Notes: a model not told the origin generated them from the letters alone. A DNA stretch of 47,699 bases from Bacteroidales bacterium (GCA_024400305.1 JAKSMX010000022.1:1-47699), one strand, 5' to 3'; shown: positions 8,255 to 15,512, counted from the first letter of the stretch. Numbers and translations: made by a program.

Positions 8255-8509
8255 TTATGCCAGTTTCGCTGCGAAATGTGCGAGCTTTGACTTCAAGTTT
8301 GCAGCCTTGTTGCGGTGGATGATGCCGCGCTTTGCCGTGCGGTCGATGACCTTGTACATCTCCGAAAGCTTCGCTTCCGCATCAGCTTTGCTTGTTAATT
8401 CCCTGAAGCTTCTGACTGCTGCGCGCATTGCTCTGGCATAGAAGCGGTTGTGTAAACGTCTTTCTTCTGTCTGACGGATTCTCTTCAACGACGATTTGTG
8501 ATTTGCCAT
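8255..8509 (-). CDS. rpsT: Small ribosomal subunit protein bS20
   Basis: 84 aa, starting MANHKSSLKRIRQTEERRLHNRFYARAMRAA, the typical bS20 N-terminus; AKRGIIHRNKAANLKSKLA near the C-terminus is also conserved. bS20 binds 16S rRNA at the bottom of the 30S subunit. It is transcribed alone: a TAATTTTG promoter element is at 8558-8565 and an intrinsic terminator at 8191-8224. Just upstream lies the left copy of the 96-bp direct repeat that bounds the MntA-HepT cassette. Confidence 0.97.
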   Translation of the reverse strand: MANHKSSLKRIRQTEERRLHNRFYARAMRAAVRSFRELTSKADAEAKLSEMYKVIDRTAKRGIIHRNKAANLKSKLAHFAAKLA

Positions 8510-8557
8510 ATTTCTTATCTATTTTTATTTCTTTTTCTATACTTCTTTTTCGAGCTG

Positions 8558-8565
8558 CAAAATTA
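8558..8565 (-). promoter_or_regulatory. -7 promoter element TAATTTTG for rpsT
   Basis: Exact TAnnTTTG match on the minus strand followed by GCAG, 49 bases upstream of the rpsT ATG. Upstream, TTTTTCGTATGCA resembles TTTTTCGTGTATGCA found ahead of mntA. Confidence 0.6.
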
Positions 8566-8616
8566 TACATTTTTTGCATACGAAAAACATTTTTCTTAAA
8601 AATTTTTTCAACAAAT

Positions 8617-8712
8617 CATTTCCGAGTTGTCACCTTTATTAATGATGTCTTTCAAAGTGACTTCAACGAAGGTGTTTCTTTCTAACCCTTTGGTTTTCAG
8701 CCTCAACGGGAT
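8617..8712 (-). repeat. Direct repeat, left copy (duplicate of mtaB 3' end)
   Basis: 96 bp identical to 9494-9589. In the minus-strand reading it carries 32 codons of the mtaB C-terminal region (from IPLRLKT to NSEM), followed here by ATC? -like sequence giving codons I and C and then a TGA stop, so it is only an orphan gene fragment. The last two codons and stop of hepT (8703-8708) fall inside it. Confidence 0.95.
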
Positions 8713-9095
8713 TTGATTTCCGTCTTGACATCTTCGGCCCACAATTTCCAGTCGGTTTCTTCCAGATATTTTTCAACTTGTTTCCGCAATTCGGGGATGT
8801 TGTTAATGGTAGTCTCATACAAAGTCAAGGCATTCACACTTGCATATCCATGAACCAAAATGTGTCTCATGCCCTGTATAATATCCCATGGGGTCTCCGG
8901 ATGTGTGTCTTTGAATTCTTTTGTCAACATATATGCAGCTTCCCCGACAATTTCAACAGTTTTCATCACGGCAAAGTACGACCTGACATCGTTCACGAAA
9001 TCATTATAAGACATCTCTTTCACGATATTTTCGGCGATTTCGGAATAATGTCTTATGTCTTCAAGCCGCCCCTTGTCTCTGACACGTTCTCTCAT
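8703..9095 (-). CDS. hepT: HepT-like toxin (HEPN domain, DUF86)
   Basis: 130 aa, all-helical HEPN ribonuclease-type protein. The catalytic RX4HXY motif is intact as RHILVHGY (Arg77, His82, Tyr84), and KTVEIVGEAAYMLTKEF is typical of DUF86. In studied MntA-HepT pairs, HepT is an RNA-targeting toxin that is inactivated when MntA adenylylates the Tyr of this motif. The ATG lies 35 bp inside the upstream mntA, the usual overlapping arrangement. Its stop codon is supplied by the 96-bp repeat copied from mtaB, suggesting the original 3' end was replaced or joined at the insertion. Confidence 0.88.
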   Translation of the reverse strand: MRERVRDKGRLEDIRHYSEIAENIVKEMSYNDFVNDVRSYFAVMKTVEIVGEAAYMLTKEFKDTHPETPWDIIQGMRHILVHGYASVNALTLYETTINNIPELRKQVEKYLEETDWKLWAEDVKTEIKSR

Positions 9096-9381
9096 AAATC
9101 AGCTTTTTGTCTTTTTCCGCACTCGCATTGGCGTATGGGCGCAATGAGCCATCCTCCACCAAATCGATTTCCCGGCCAAGTAAGTTCTTCAAATCCTGAT
9201 GCATCTTGGACATTGTAAACAGCGTGAACGGCCCGCCTGAACGGTCAGCCACAAAAAGCACATCAATGTCGCTGTCTGATGTCTCTTCGCCACGAGCATA
9301 CGAGCCAAACAACCATGCCTTCAAGACAGGCTGCGTCTTGAAATAATTTGCAATCATTTCTATCATGTCTTGTGTACTCAT
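9061..9381 (-). CDS. mntA: MntA-like antitoxin nucleotidyltransferase
   Basis: 106 aa from ATG 9381. It is a minimal nucleotidyltransferase with the GSX10DXD motif (Gly26-Ser27, Asp38, Asp40; LFGSYARGEETSDSDIDVLF) and a downstream EIDLVE acid. In characterised systems MntA transfers AMP to a HepT tyrosine and neutralises it. The open frame extends upstream to 9510 through mtaB sequence, but the promoter element at 9405-9412 lies inside that stretch, so ATG 9381 is preferred. It overlaps hepT by 35 bp, and the two form one cassette. Confidence 0.88.
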   Translation of the reverse strand: MSTQDMIEMIANYFKTQPVLKAWLFGSYARGEETSDSDIDVLFVADRSGGPFTLFTMSKMHQDLKNLLGREIDLVEDGSLRPYANASAEKDKKLIYERTCQRQGAA

Positions 9382-9404
9382 GATCCTGCTGTTTAAACAT
9401 GGCG

Positions 9405-9412
9405 CAAAAATA
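9405..9412 (-). promoter_or_regulatory. -7 promoter element TATTTTTG for mntA-hepT
   Basis: Exact TAnnTTTG match followed by GCGCC, 24 bases upstream of the mntA ATG, giving a short leader. Confidence 0.6.
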
Positions 9413-9469
9413 CTATAATTTTTTTGAAAAAAATCAGTGCATACACGAAAAATTTTTTTTAGGAAGTTG

Positions 9470-10762
9470 TCATTTTGCCGGTGTGATGGCTTCCATTTCC
9501 GAGTTGTCACCTTTATTAATGATGTCTTTCAAAGTGACTTCAACGAAGGTGTTTCTTTCTAACCCTTTGGTTTTCAGCCTCAACGGGATGTAATTCTCGC
9601 CGTAGCCTCTCGCCGTGCCGTCGGCCATGACGCGCTCGACCAGCATTTTCTGCGGCTTGCCGAGCATCCGGTTGAAATATTTCAATTTGTTTTCAGACGA
9701 AATCTGTCTTATTACTGCACTCCGTTCGGTCTTCACCGTTTCCGGAATCTGATTCGGCAAGGAGGCGGCTTTCGTTCCTGTCCTGACGGAATATTTGAAG
9801 GTGTGAATGTGGCTGAAGCCGATTTTTCTGCACAGCTCCGCGCTTTCCGCGAAGTCTTCTTCCGTTTCGCCGGGGAAACCGACAATTACGTCCGTCGTGA
9901 TGTTGAAATCTGGAACCGCGCTCTTGATTCTGCCGCACATCTCCTTGAACTGCGCCGCCGTGTAATGACGGTGCATCTCGCGCAAGGTGTTCTCGGCTCC
10001 GCTTTGCAGGCAGATGTGCATGTGCGGTGCCAACTTCGGATTCTCAAACAGCTTCAGGAAACGGTCGCTGAAATTGTCGGGTTCGATCGACGAGACCCTG
10101 ACCCTAAAGTCGCCGTCGATTTTCAGGATTCCTTCAATCAGCTGTTCGAAATTCACGTTTTCGTATTGATAACGCCCCATGTTCACGCCGGTCAGGACGA
10201 TTTCCTTGAAGCCGTGGTCAACCACCTGACGTATGTTTTCGTATATCTCTTTGTCGCAACGGCTTGTGGCTCTGCCTCTTACGTTCGGGATAATGCAATA
10301 GGAACAGAAGTTGTTGCATCCGTCGTGTATCTTTATCAGGCTTCTGGTGTGGAAGGTGTCGAAAGCCGGGCTGTAACTGAAAAGGTCTTTGTCGAAGCCT
10401 TCGGGGTCAACGGGTTCGCCTTTTACATAGCCGTCAATGATGTTGAATAGTGCGTATTTCCTCTCGTTGTCGATGGCGAAGTTGATGACGCCGGAGTCGA
10501 GCATCTCCTGTCTCCTGTGGTTCACCATGCAGCCTGTCGCGGCGATGACGGCGGTGGGGTGGGAGCGGCGTATCTGATTCAACGCCTGCCTGCATTTCTG
10601 GTCGCTCTGGTTCGTCACAGTGCATGTGTTTACGATGTAGATGTCGGCATCGTCATCATTCTCAACGATTTCGTAGCCTGCTGCCTTGAACTGCGACGCC
10701 AGCGCATCCGTCTCATACAGGTTCACCCTGCAACCCAATGTCTTAAACGAGACCTTCACCAC
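9470..10762 (-). CDS. mtaB: tRNA (t6A37) methylthiotransferase MtaB
   Basis: 430 aa radical-SAM enzyme that adds a methylthio group to t6A at tRNA position 37. The N-terminal UPF0004 domain carries the three cysteines for the auxiliary 4Fe-4S cluster (Cys11, Cys47, Cys78) and the radical-SAM CX3CX2C is at Cys149/153/156 (CNNFCSYC). TLGCRVN near the start separates MtaB from MiaB and RimO. A C-terminal TRAM-like part follows. It starts at GTG (10762 or 10759) within a GAAAGT repeat, 19 bases after the miaB stop, so the two thio-modification genes form one unit. Its last codons are duplicated at 8617-8712. Confidence 0.93.
   Translation of the reverse strand: MVKVSFKTLGCRVNLYETDALASQFKAAGYEIVENDDDADIYIVNTCTVTNQSDQKCRQALNQIRRSHPTAVIAATGCMVNHRRQEMLDSGVINFAIDNERKYALFNIIDGYVKGEPVDPEGFDKDLFSYSPAFDTFHTRSLIKIHDGCNNFCSYCIIPNVRGRATSRCDKEIYENIRQVVDHGFKEIVLTGVNMGRYQYENVNFEQLIEGILKIDGDFRVRVSSIEPDNFSDRFLKLFENPKLAPHMHICLQSGAENTLREMHRHYTAAQFKEMCGRIKSAVPDFNITTDVIVGFPGETEEDFAESAELCRKIGFSHIHTFKYSVRTGTKAASLPNQIPETVKTERSAVIRQISSENKLKYFNRMLGKPQKMLVERVMADGTARGYGENYIPLRLKTKGLERNTFVEVTLKDIINKGDNSEMEAITPAK
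9494..9589 (-). repeat. Direct repeat, right copy (inside mtaB)
   Basis: 96 bp identical to 8617-8712 with no mismatch. This copy is part of the intact mtaB gene and is followed by seven further codons (EAITPAK) and the stop at 9470. The cassette between the copies contains mntA and hepT only; the repeat offset is 877 bp. Confidence 0.95.
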
Positions 10763-10800
10763 TTTCTACTTTATAAACTTTCTACTTTCTACTTTCCAAC
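10759..10800 (-). repeat. GAAAGTT-type short tandem repeat (miaB/mtaB junction)
   Basis: On the minus strand: words GAAAGTA, GAAAGTA, GAAAGTT, TAAAGTA, GAAAGTG in tandem. The miaB stop codon and its last residues (LESRK) and the mtaB GTG start are all made of this repeat. Related copies are at 12207, 15454, 23672, 23732 and 29797. Confidence 0.75.
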
Positions 10801-12206
10801 TCCGCAAGCTCGCCTTCGATTGACAGCTCCGTCGCGCTCGTCACCTTCACTGTCACGATCTGCCCGATGAGTCTCTTGTCCGCCGATTTGAAACGGATGA
10901 CGATTTTGCCTTCCGTGTGTCCTGTCAGATAACCGTTTTTCCTGTCGCAGCCTGTGACAAGCATTTTCTGTGTCTGACCTATAAGTCCCTGATTATAAAC
11001 GAGAGAGTGTTTCATCAATTCGTTTGTCAAGATGTGATAACGTTCGCGTTTCTTCGATTTCGGGACGTCGTCGGCCCATGTTGAAGCCACCGCGCCCGGA
11101 CGTACGCTGTACTGCGCGATGAACGCCATGTTGTACTTGAACTCCTCCATCGCCTTGCGCGTGTTCTCGAACTCCTCTTCCGTCTCGCCAGTGAAACCCA
11201 CGATGATGTCGGTGAATATCGTCGCCGTCGGCAGTAATCTTCTGATTGTCTGAATGATGTGACGGTATGCCTCGAGGTTGTGCTTGCGGTTCATGCGTTG
11301 AAGCATGGCGTCGTCGCCCGACTGAATCGGGATGTGAATCTGCTTCGCCAGGCACTTGTACTGCGAGATGACCTCGATGACCTCGTCGCTCATGTCGCGC
11401 GGGTGAGGCGAGGTGAAATAAACCCAGAACTCCTTTCCGCTTGCGTCGCCGTACTGTCCGACGCGTCTCAACAACTCAGCGAAGTTTATCTCTTCGCCTT
11501 TCTTGTCGAGGCCGTACGAATTGACGTTTTGTCCGAGCAAGGTGATTGATTTATAACCTTTGTCAACAAGACATTTCAGTTCGGCTAAAATTTCCTCCGA
11601 TTTTCTTGAGACCTCGCGCCCTCTCGTGTAAGGCACGGCGCAGTATGTGCAGAACTTGTTGCATCCGTTCTGTATCGGGATGAACGCCTCGAACTCCGAA
11701 AGATGGTCCGGTTCGATGACCCAGAAACGGTCCATGTTCGCAGACGGGTTTATGTTCTCAAAACGCTTTGGTGTCGGATTATTAATGTAAGGTGCGGTGA
11801 AGTGAACCTGCTTGATTTGTCCGGCTGGAGCATTGTCGGTCGGTCGCTGTCCGTTGACAGGCACGAAGACTCCGTATTGCCTTATCATGTCGGGCAGGTC
11901 AGGGAGTTCGTTCATCGTGAAGACGAGGTCAAACAACTTTACGAAACGCTCGCGGTCGGCGGGGAGGATGCAGCCAGAAACGAAGGTGATGCAGTTGCGG
12001 TTCGCTTTCATCTCGTTCCATTTCAGGATGCGGCTATAGACTTTGTCGATGCCTTTCTGCCGAACCGAACACGCTATGACGCCCAAAATCGTCGCATCTT
12101 CTTCCTTGTCGGTTTCATTGAAACCCATTCCCTTCAACACTGTCCTCACACGTTCCGTGTCGCTTCTGTTCATCTGGCAGCCCAATGGCAGTAAAAAGTA
12201 CTTCAT
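10782..12206 (-). CDS. miaB: tRNA ms2i6A methylthiotransferase MiaB (divergent type)
   Basis: 474 aa. Auxiliary-cluster cysteines are Cys10 (LPLGCQMN), Cys46 and Cys79, and radical-SAM cysteines are Cys182/186/189 (NGCNKFCTYCAVPYTRGRE). LGQNVNSYG and a C-terminal TRAM domain (about 400-470) are typical of MiaB, which converts i6A37 to ms2i6A37. The region around Cys46 reads IACSVRQKGIDKVYSRI and Cys79 is followed by ILPADRERF, instead of the usual NTCxIRxxAE and CMAQR forms; in my memory this pattern is usual in candidate-phyla (Patescibacteria) MiaB. The last residues (LESRK) are encoded by a short tandem repeat. A TAATTTTG promoter lies at 12276. Confidence 0.88.
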   Translation of the reverse strand: MKYFLLPLGCQMNRSDTERVRTVLKGMGFNETDKEEDATILGVIACSVRQKGIDKVYSRILKWNEMKANRNCITFVSGCILPADRERFVKLFDLVFTMNELPDLPDMIRQYGVFVPVNGQRPTDNAPAGQIKQVHFTAPYINNPTPKRFENINPSANMDRFWVIEPDHLSEFEAFIPIQNGCNKFCTYCAVPYTRGREVSRKSEEILAELKCLVDKGYKSITLLGQNVNSYGLDKKGEEINFAELLRRVGQYGDASGKEFWVYFTSPHPRDMSDEVIEVISQYKCLAKQIHIPIQSGDDAMLQRMNRKHNLEAYRHIIQTIRRLLPTATIFTDIIVGFTGETEEEFENTRKAMEEFKYNMAFIAQYSVRPGAVASTWADDVPKSKKRERYHILTNELMKHSLVYNQGLIGQTQKMLVTGCDRKNGYLTGHTEGKIVIRFKSADKRLIGQIVTVKVTSATELSIEGELAELESRK

Positions 12207-12245
12207 CAGTTTGAAAGTTTGTAAAGTTCTTAAAGTTTTTAAAAA
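12207..12245 (+). repeat. GAAAGTTT-type short tandem repeat upstream of miaB
   Basis: TTTGAAAGTTTGTAAAGTTC followed by TTAAAGTTTTTAAAA reads on the plus strand, antisense to miaB, immediately before its ATG. It is the same word family as at 10759 and 15454. Confidence 0.7.
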
Positions 12246-12496
12246 CAGATGATTTTACCGAAAATAAAAATCGTGCAAAATTACAAAAATCTATCTTACC
12301 AACTGTTTTCAGGTGAAAATATTTGTGAAATTTATGTCAACAGCATGAAAAATCCAAATGTTTTCTGTCACAGAAATGAAAACAGAGTGTTTGATATGTG
12401 AGAAACAAAATCGAAATTCGCCTGATTTGGCAAATGTGCAATACTTCCTTTTCTGTTGCTTATGTCGTTTTTTCGTGAAAAGATCTGAATGTCAGA
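12246..12496. other. Intergenic AT-rich region without a gene
   Basis: No convincing open frame. It holds the miaB promoter element TAATTTTG (minus, 12276-12283) and a small inverted repeat around 12359-12383 (TTTCTG/CAGAAA within GTTTTC/GAAAAC) that could end transcription of the dipeptidase gene, though its T-tract is poor. Confidence 0.5.
12276..12283 (-). promoter_or_regulatory. -7 promoter element TAATTTTG for miaB-mtaB
   Basis: Exact TAnnTTTG match followed by GCACG, 70 bases upstream of the miaB ATG. The leader contains the short tandem repeat. Confidence 0.6.
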
Positions 12497-13861
12497 TTAC
12501 TTCTCCACAAAATGCTGATAGAACGCCACTATGGTCTCGATGCCCTTGAAGAAGTGGTCGAGCCGGTAGTTCTCGTTCGGCGAGTGTATGGCATCGGAGC
12601 CGAGGCCGAAGCCCATGAGTATCGACTTGATGCCGAGCACCTGCTCGAAACGTGAGATGATCGGGATGGAACCGCCGCTTCTCATCGGGATTGGCAGCTT
12701 GCCGTAGGTGTTGTAGAACGCCTTTTCCGCAGCCTTGTATGCCGGCACATCAATAGGGCAGCCGTAAGCCTGTCCGCCGTGCAGACATTTCACGTTCACA
12801 GTCACATAATCAGGTGCTATGCTCTCGAAATATTCCTTGAAGAGCCGGCCTATCTTCTCATGGTCCTGATTAGGGACGAGACGGCATGAAATCTTCGCGT
12901 AAGCCTTTGAAGGAAGCACTGTTTTGGAACCTTCGCCGGTGTAACCGCCCCAGATGCCGCAGAGGTCGAAGGTCGGACGGATGCCGACGCGTTCGATTTT
13001 GGTGTAGCCTTCCTCTCCGCGCAACGCCTTGACACCTAATGAGTTCTTGAACTCTTCCTCGTTGTAAGGGGCCATGTTGAGCATCTCGCGTTCCTTTGCG
13101 GAAGCCTCAACGACATCATCGTAGAAATGAGGTATGGTGATGTGGCTGTTCTTGTCCATCACTCCGGCGACCATCTCGCACAAGGTGTTGAGCGGGTTCG
13201 CCACTGCGCCGCCGAACAGCCCTGAATGAAGGTCGGCGTTAGGTCCGGTGACCTCCACCTCCCAGTAGGCGAGGCCGCGCAGTCCTGTGGTGATCGACGG
13301 ACAGTCGCTGGCGATCATGCTGGTGTCGGAAACGAGGATGACATCGGCCTTGACGAGGTCTTTGTATTCCTCAATCCATTTTGAGAGGCTGCCCGAGCCG
13401 ATCTCCTCTTCGCCTTCGAGCATGAATTTCACGTTGCATGTCAGCGTGCCGGTCCTCACCATCGTCTCGAAAGCCTTGGCGTGCATGAAGGCCTGGCCTT
13501 TGTCGTCGTCGGCGCCGCGAGCCCAGATCTTGCCGTCTTTGATGACCGGCTCGAACGGATCGGTGTTCCACAGCTCAACAGGGTCAACAGGCATGACGTC
13601 GTAGTGGCCGTAAACCAACACTGTCGGCAGCGACTTGTCGATGATTTTCTCGCCATAGACGATGGGGTTGCCTTCCGTCGGCATCACCTCGGCCTTGTCG
13701 GCACCGGCCGCCAAAATGCTGTCACGCCAATATTCCGCCGCTCTGACCATGTCGGGCTTATGCGCTGATTCTGAACTGATTGATGGGATTCTGATAAGTC
13801 CGAAAAGCTCCTCCAAGAAGCGGTTTTCGTTTTCCTTGATGTAATTTTTGATCTTGTCCAT
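12497..13861 (-). CDS. M20-family dipeptidase
   Basis: 454 aa cytosolic metallopeptidase. Zinc-site motifs are VYGHYDVMP (His86, Asp88), RGADDDKGQ (Asp118-120) and EGEEEIGS (Glu151-153), and a dimerisation lid domain with TGPNADLHSG follows. The C-terminal GSGG/MRSGGSIPI and LGSDAIHSPNE segments complete the M20 fold. The family cleaves dipeptides and small peptides; the substrate cannot be told from sequence. It has its own TAACTTTG promoter at 13896-13903 and no operon partner. The ATG start at 13861 gives the usual length. Confidence 0.92.
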   Translation of the reverse strand: MDKIKNYIKENENRFLEELFGLIRIPSISSESAHKPDMVRAAEYWRDSILAAGADKAEVMPTEGNPIVYGEKIIDKSLPTVLVYGHYDVMPVDPVELWNTDPFEPVIKDGKIWARGADDDKGQAFMHAKAFETMVRTGTLTCNVKFMLEGEEEIGSGSLSKWIEEYKDLVKADVILVSDTSMIASDCPSITTGLRGLAYWEVEVTGPNADLHSGLFGGAVANPLNTLCEMVAGVMDKNSHITIPHFYDDVVEASAKEREMLNMAPYNEEEFKNSLGVKALRGEEGYTKIERVGIRPTFDLCGIWGGYTGEGSKTVLPSKAYAKISCRLVPNQDHEKIGRLFKEYFESIAPDYVTVNVKCLHGGQAYGCPIDVPAYKAAEKAFYNTYGKLPIPMRSGGSIPIISRFEQVLGIKSILMGFGLGSDAIHSPNENYRLDHFFKGIETIVAFYQHFVEK

Positions 13862-13895
13862 ATTAATAAACCTTTGACGTTTTTAAATAATTCCG

Positions 13896-13903
13896 CAAAG
13901 TTA
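13896..13903 (-). promoter_or_regulatory. -7 promoter element TAACTTTG for M20 dipeptidase
   Basis: Exact TAnnTTTG match followed by GCGG, 35 bases upstream of the ATG. It lies back to back with the promoter of the candidate toxin-antitoxin pair. Confidence 0.65.
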
Positions 13904-13947
13904 AAAAAAACATTGACAACCCACTTGACAAAAATGCGAAATTAGTG

Positions 13948-13955
13948 TACTTTTG
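13948..13955 (+). promoter_or_regulatory. -7 promoter element TACTTTTG for small ORF-GNAT pair
   Basis: Exact TAnnTTTG match followed by GCGG, with CTTG 20 bases upstream as a possible -33 element. It is 24 bases before the ATG of the 52-aa gene, which supports that gene being real. Confidence 0.6.
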
Positions 13956-13978
13956 CGGAAATTTTAAAAATAAACGAC

Positions 13979-14137
13979 ATGGCAAGAGACATAGCACCAA
14001 CACCGCCGTTGCACGGACAAGATGCAATAGATTTTATCGCGGAGCTTGAGAAGAACGAGAAAGTGAGTGAAGAGGAAAGAAAAAGGATTTTCGCGAATGC
14101 GGAAATTTTTAAATCATGGTTGACATTTAAATTCTGA
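13979..14137 (+). CDS. 52-aa small protein, candidate antitoxin
   Basis: Encodes MARDIAPTPPLHGQDAIDFI then a charged helix (AELEKNEKVSEEERKRIFANAE) and IFKSWLTFKF. The P-x-L-x-G-x-D-A pattern followed by a basic helix resembles short proteins that I recall lying before GNAT or PIN genes in Bacteroidota, but it matches no named antitoxin family that I can state. It has a good promoter element 24 bases upstream and its TGA overlaps the ATG of the acetyltransferase gene by one base (TGATG), which implies translational coupling. The function as antitoxin is inferred from position and size only. Confidence 0.7.
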   Translation: MARDIAPTPPLHGQDAIDFIAELEKNEKVSEEERKRIFANAEIFKSWLTFKF

Positions 14138-14673
14138 TGGCACAACTTACAGCTGATTTACGGATGTTTCGGCTGAAAGAGGAATATGTCATTGGAGATT
14201 TTGACTGCGGAAACCAAGACCTTAATGATTTCTTGTTAAATGAAGCCAAACTTTTTTCAAAATATTTACTTTCAGTCACTTACATAATTGAACAACGCGG
14301 AGATGTTGTGGCATTCTTTTCGTTGTCAAATGATAAAATTTCAATTCCAGACAGTGATAAATCCACATGGAGAAAGATTAAATCGAAATTTCCACGCAGG
14401 AAACATCGTTCGGATTATCCTGCTGTCAAGATTGGACGACTTGGAGTCGCTAAACAATACCATAATCAAAACATTGGAACTGTGATACTTAATGCGGTTC
14501 AGACAATGTATGTGGAAGAGAATCGCGCCGGCTGTACCTTTATAACGGTTGATGCCTTGAAAGAAGCTGTTCCGTTTTATTTGAAAAATGGTTTCAAATT
14601 TTTGAAAAAGTCGGAAGAAAACGATGGTAAAGAAACAAGTCTCCTTTATTTTAATTTGACAAGTCTGTCTTAA
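14137..14673 (+). CDS. GNAT-family acetyltransferase, candidate toxin
   Basis: 178 aa. The N-terminal FDCGNQDLNDFLLNEA stretch, the IGRLGVAKQYHNQNIGTVIL acetyl-CoA-binding motif A (an R/Q-x-x-G-like N-Q-N-I-G form) and the C-terminal ITVDALKEAVPFYLKNGF segment match stand-alone GNATs of the TacT/AtaT-like group, which acetylate aminoacyl-tRNA and act as toxins. It is one base overlapped with a small upstream gene, as in type II toxin-antitoxin operons. The pair is more AT-rich than its neighbours and lies on the opposite strand to them, which suggests acquisition. An ordinary small-molecule acetyltransferase remains possible. Confidence 0.82.
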   Translation: MAQLTADLRMFRLKEEYVIGDFDCGNQDLNDFLLNEAKLFSKYLLSVTYIIEQRGDVVAFFSLSNDKISIPDSDKSTWRKIKSKFPRRKHRSDYPAVKIGRLGVAKQYHNQNIGTVILNAVQTMYVEENRAGCTFITVDALKEAVPFYLKNGFKFLKKSEENDGKETSLLYFNLTSLS

Positions 14674-14683
14674 ACAAAACGGG

Positions 14684-15436
14684 TTACTGATAGTTTTTAA
14701 GTCTCATTTCCTCTCCGTCGAATTCGGCGTAGGTGAAGTCCCTGAGCCAGTTGCCGACGACGGTGGTGACAGCGTGGCTTCCGGTCTTGTACTGCATTGC
14801 CTTGTGCTGGTGTCCGAAGACGAAGAAGTCGATTGTCGGGTCTTTTTCCGATTCAATCTGTGCGTATTTGTAAAGCCGCGTGTTCTCGATGTCAGAATAA
14901 TAGTTGCCATTGGCTTCTTTTTCGAGTTTCATGACGCGGTGGTTGTGCGACCATTTTAATGCTATTTTGATTCCAAGGTCGGGGTGTATGATTCTGAAAA
15001 GCCACTGGTTGAACTTGCACTCGAACACTCTCTTCAGGAATTTGTAACCGCCGTCACCGGGGCCGCGTCCGTCGCCGTGGACCATGAAGAATTTCTTTCC
15101 TTTAAGCATCATCACTTCCGGTTCCCTGTGAACCTGGATGCCGACTTCTTCCTGAAGATACGAGAACGTCCAGAGGTCGTGGTTGCCGGCGAATAGATGA
15201 ACCGCGATGCCGCTGTCGATGAATTCGGCGAGTTTGCCGAGCAGCCTGACGTGCCCGCGCGGGATCACCGTCTTGTATTCAAACCAGAAGTCGAAGAGGT
15301 CGCCCATGAGGAAAAGCCCCTCGCACGATTCCTTGATTGAATCAAGAAAAGCGATGAGTTTCCTCTCGCGCATCTGGCTGTCTTCCAATGTCGGCACGCC
15401 AAGATGAAAATCAGTAACGAAATATATTTTCCCCAT
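14684..15436 (-). CDS. lpxH: UDP-2,3-diacylglucosamine diphosphatase LpxH
   Basis: 250 aa calcineurin-like phosphoesterase. The metal-binding blocks are VTDFHLG (Asp9, His11), GDLFDFW (Asp46), GNHD (Asn85, His86), a central HGDG and FGHQH near the C-terminus. LpxH hydrolyses UDP-2,3-diacylglucosamine to lipid X in lipid A synthesis at the inner membrane. It is on the same strand as pnp and lpxK (another lipid A gene) and follows pnp after 63 bases of short tandem repeat, so the three could be co-transcribed. The GNAT gene ends 10 bases away on the opposite strand (convergent). Confidence 0.9.
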   Translation of the reverse strand: MGKIYFVTDFHLGVPTLEDSQMRERKLIAFLDSIKESCEGLFLMGDLFDFWFEYKTVIPRGHVRLLGKLAEFIDSGIAVHLFAGNHDLWTFSYLQEEVGIQVHREPEVMMLKGKKFFMVHGDGRGPGDGGYKFLKRVFECKFNQWLFRIIHPDLGIKIALKWSHNHRVMKLEKEANGNYYSDIENTRLYKYAQIESEKDPTIDFFVFGHQHKAMQYKTGSHAVTTVVGNWLRDFTYAEFDGEEMRLKNYQ

Positions 15437-15453
15437 TTCCCCCGGAATTTAAA

Positions 15454-15512
15454 CCTCTTTTAACTTTCAAACTTTATAAACTTTACAAACTTTCAAACTT
15501 CACAGACTTTCC
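15454..15512 (-). repeat. GAAAGTTT-type tandem repeat (pnp/lpxH junction)
   Basis: On the minus strand: GGAAAGTCTGTGAAGTTTG, then further AAAGTTTGTAAAGTTTATAAAG and TTTGAAAGTTAAAAGAGG units. It supplies the pnp stop codon (C-terminus ELESL) and the lpxH leader. The GAAAGTTAAAAGAGG part links this family to the in-frame repeats in murB and the TPM gene. Confidence 0.75.

Noticed and set aside
9382-9510. Longer MntA starting at 9510
   Set aside because: The extension is antisense-free mtaB-end sequence in another frame and contains the mntA promoter element.
9061-9589. Integrase or transposase remnant in the MntA-HepT cassette
   Set aside because: All sequence between the direct repeats is explained by mntA, hepT and a promoter; no recombinase motif was found.
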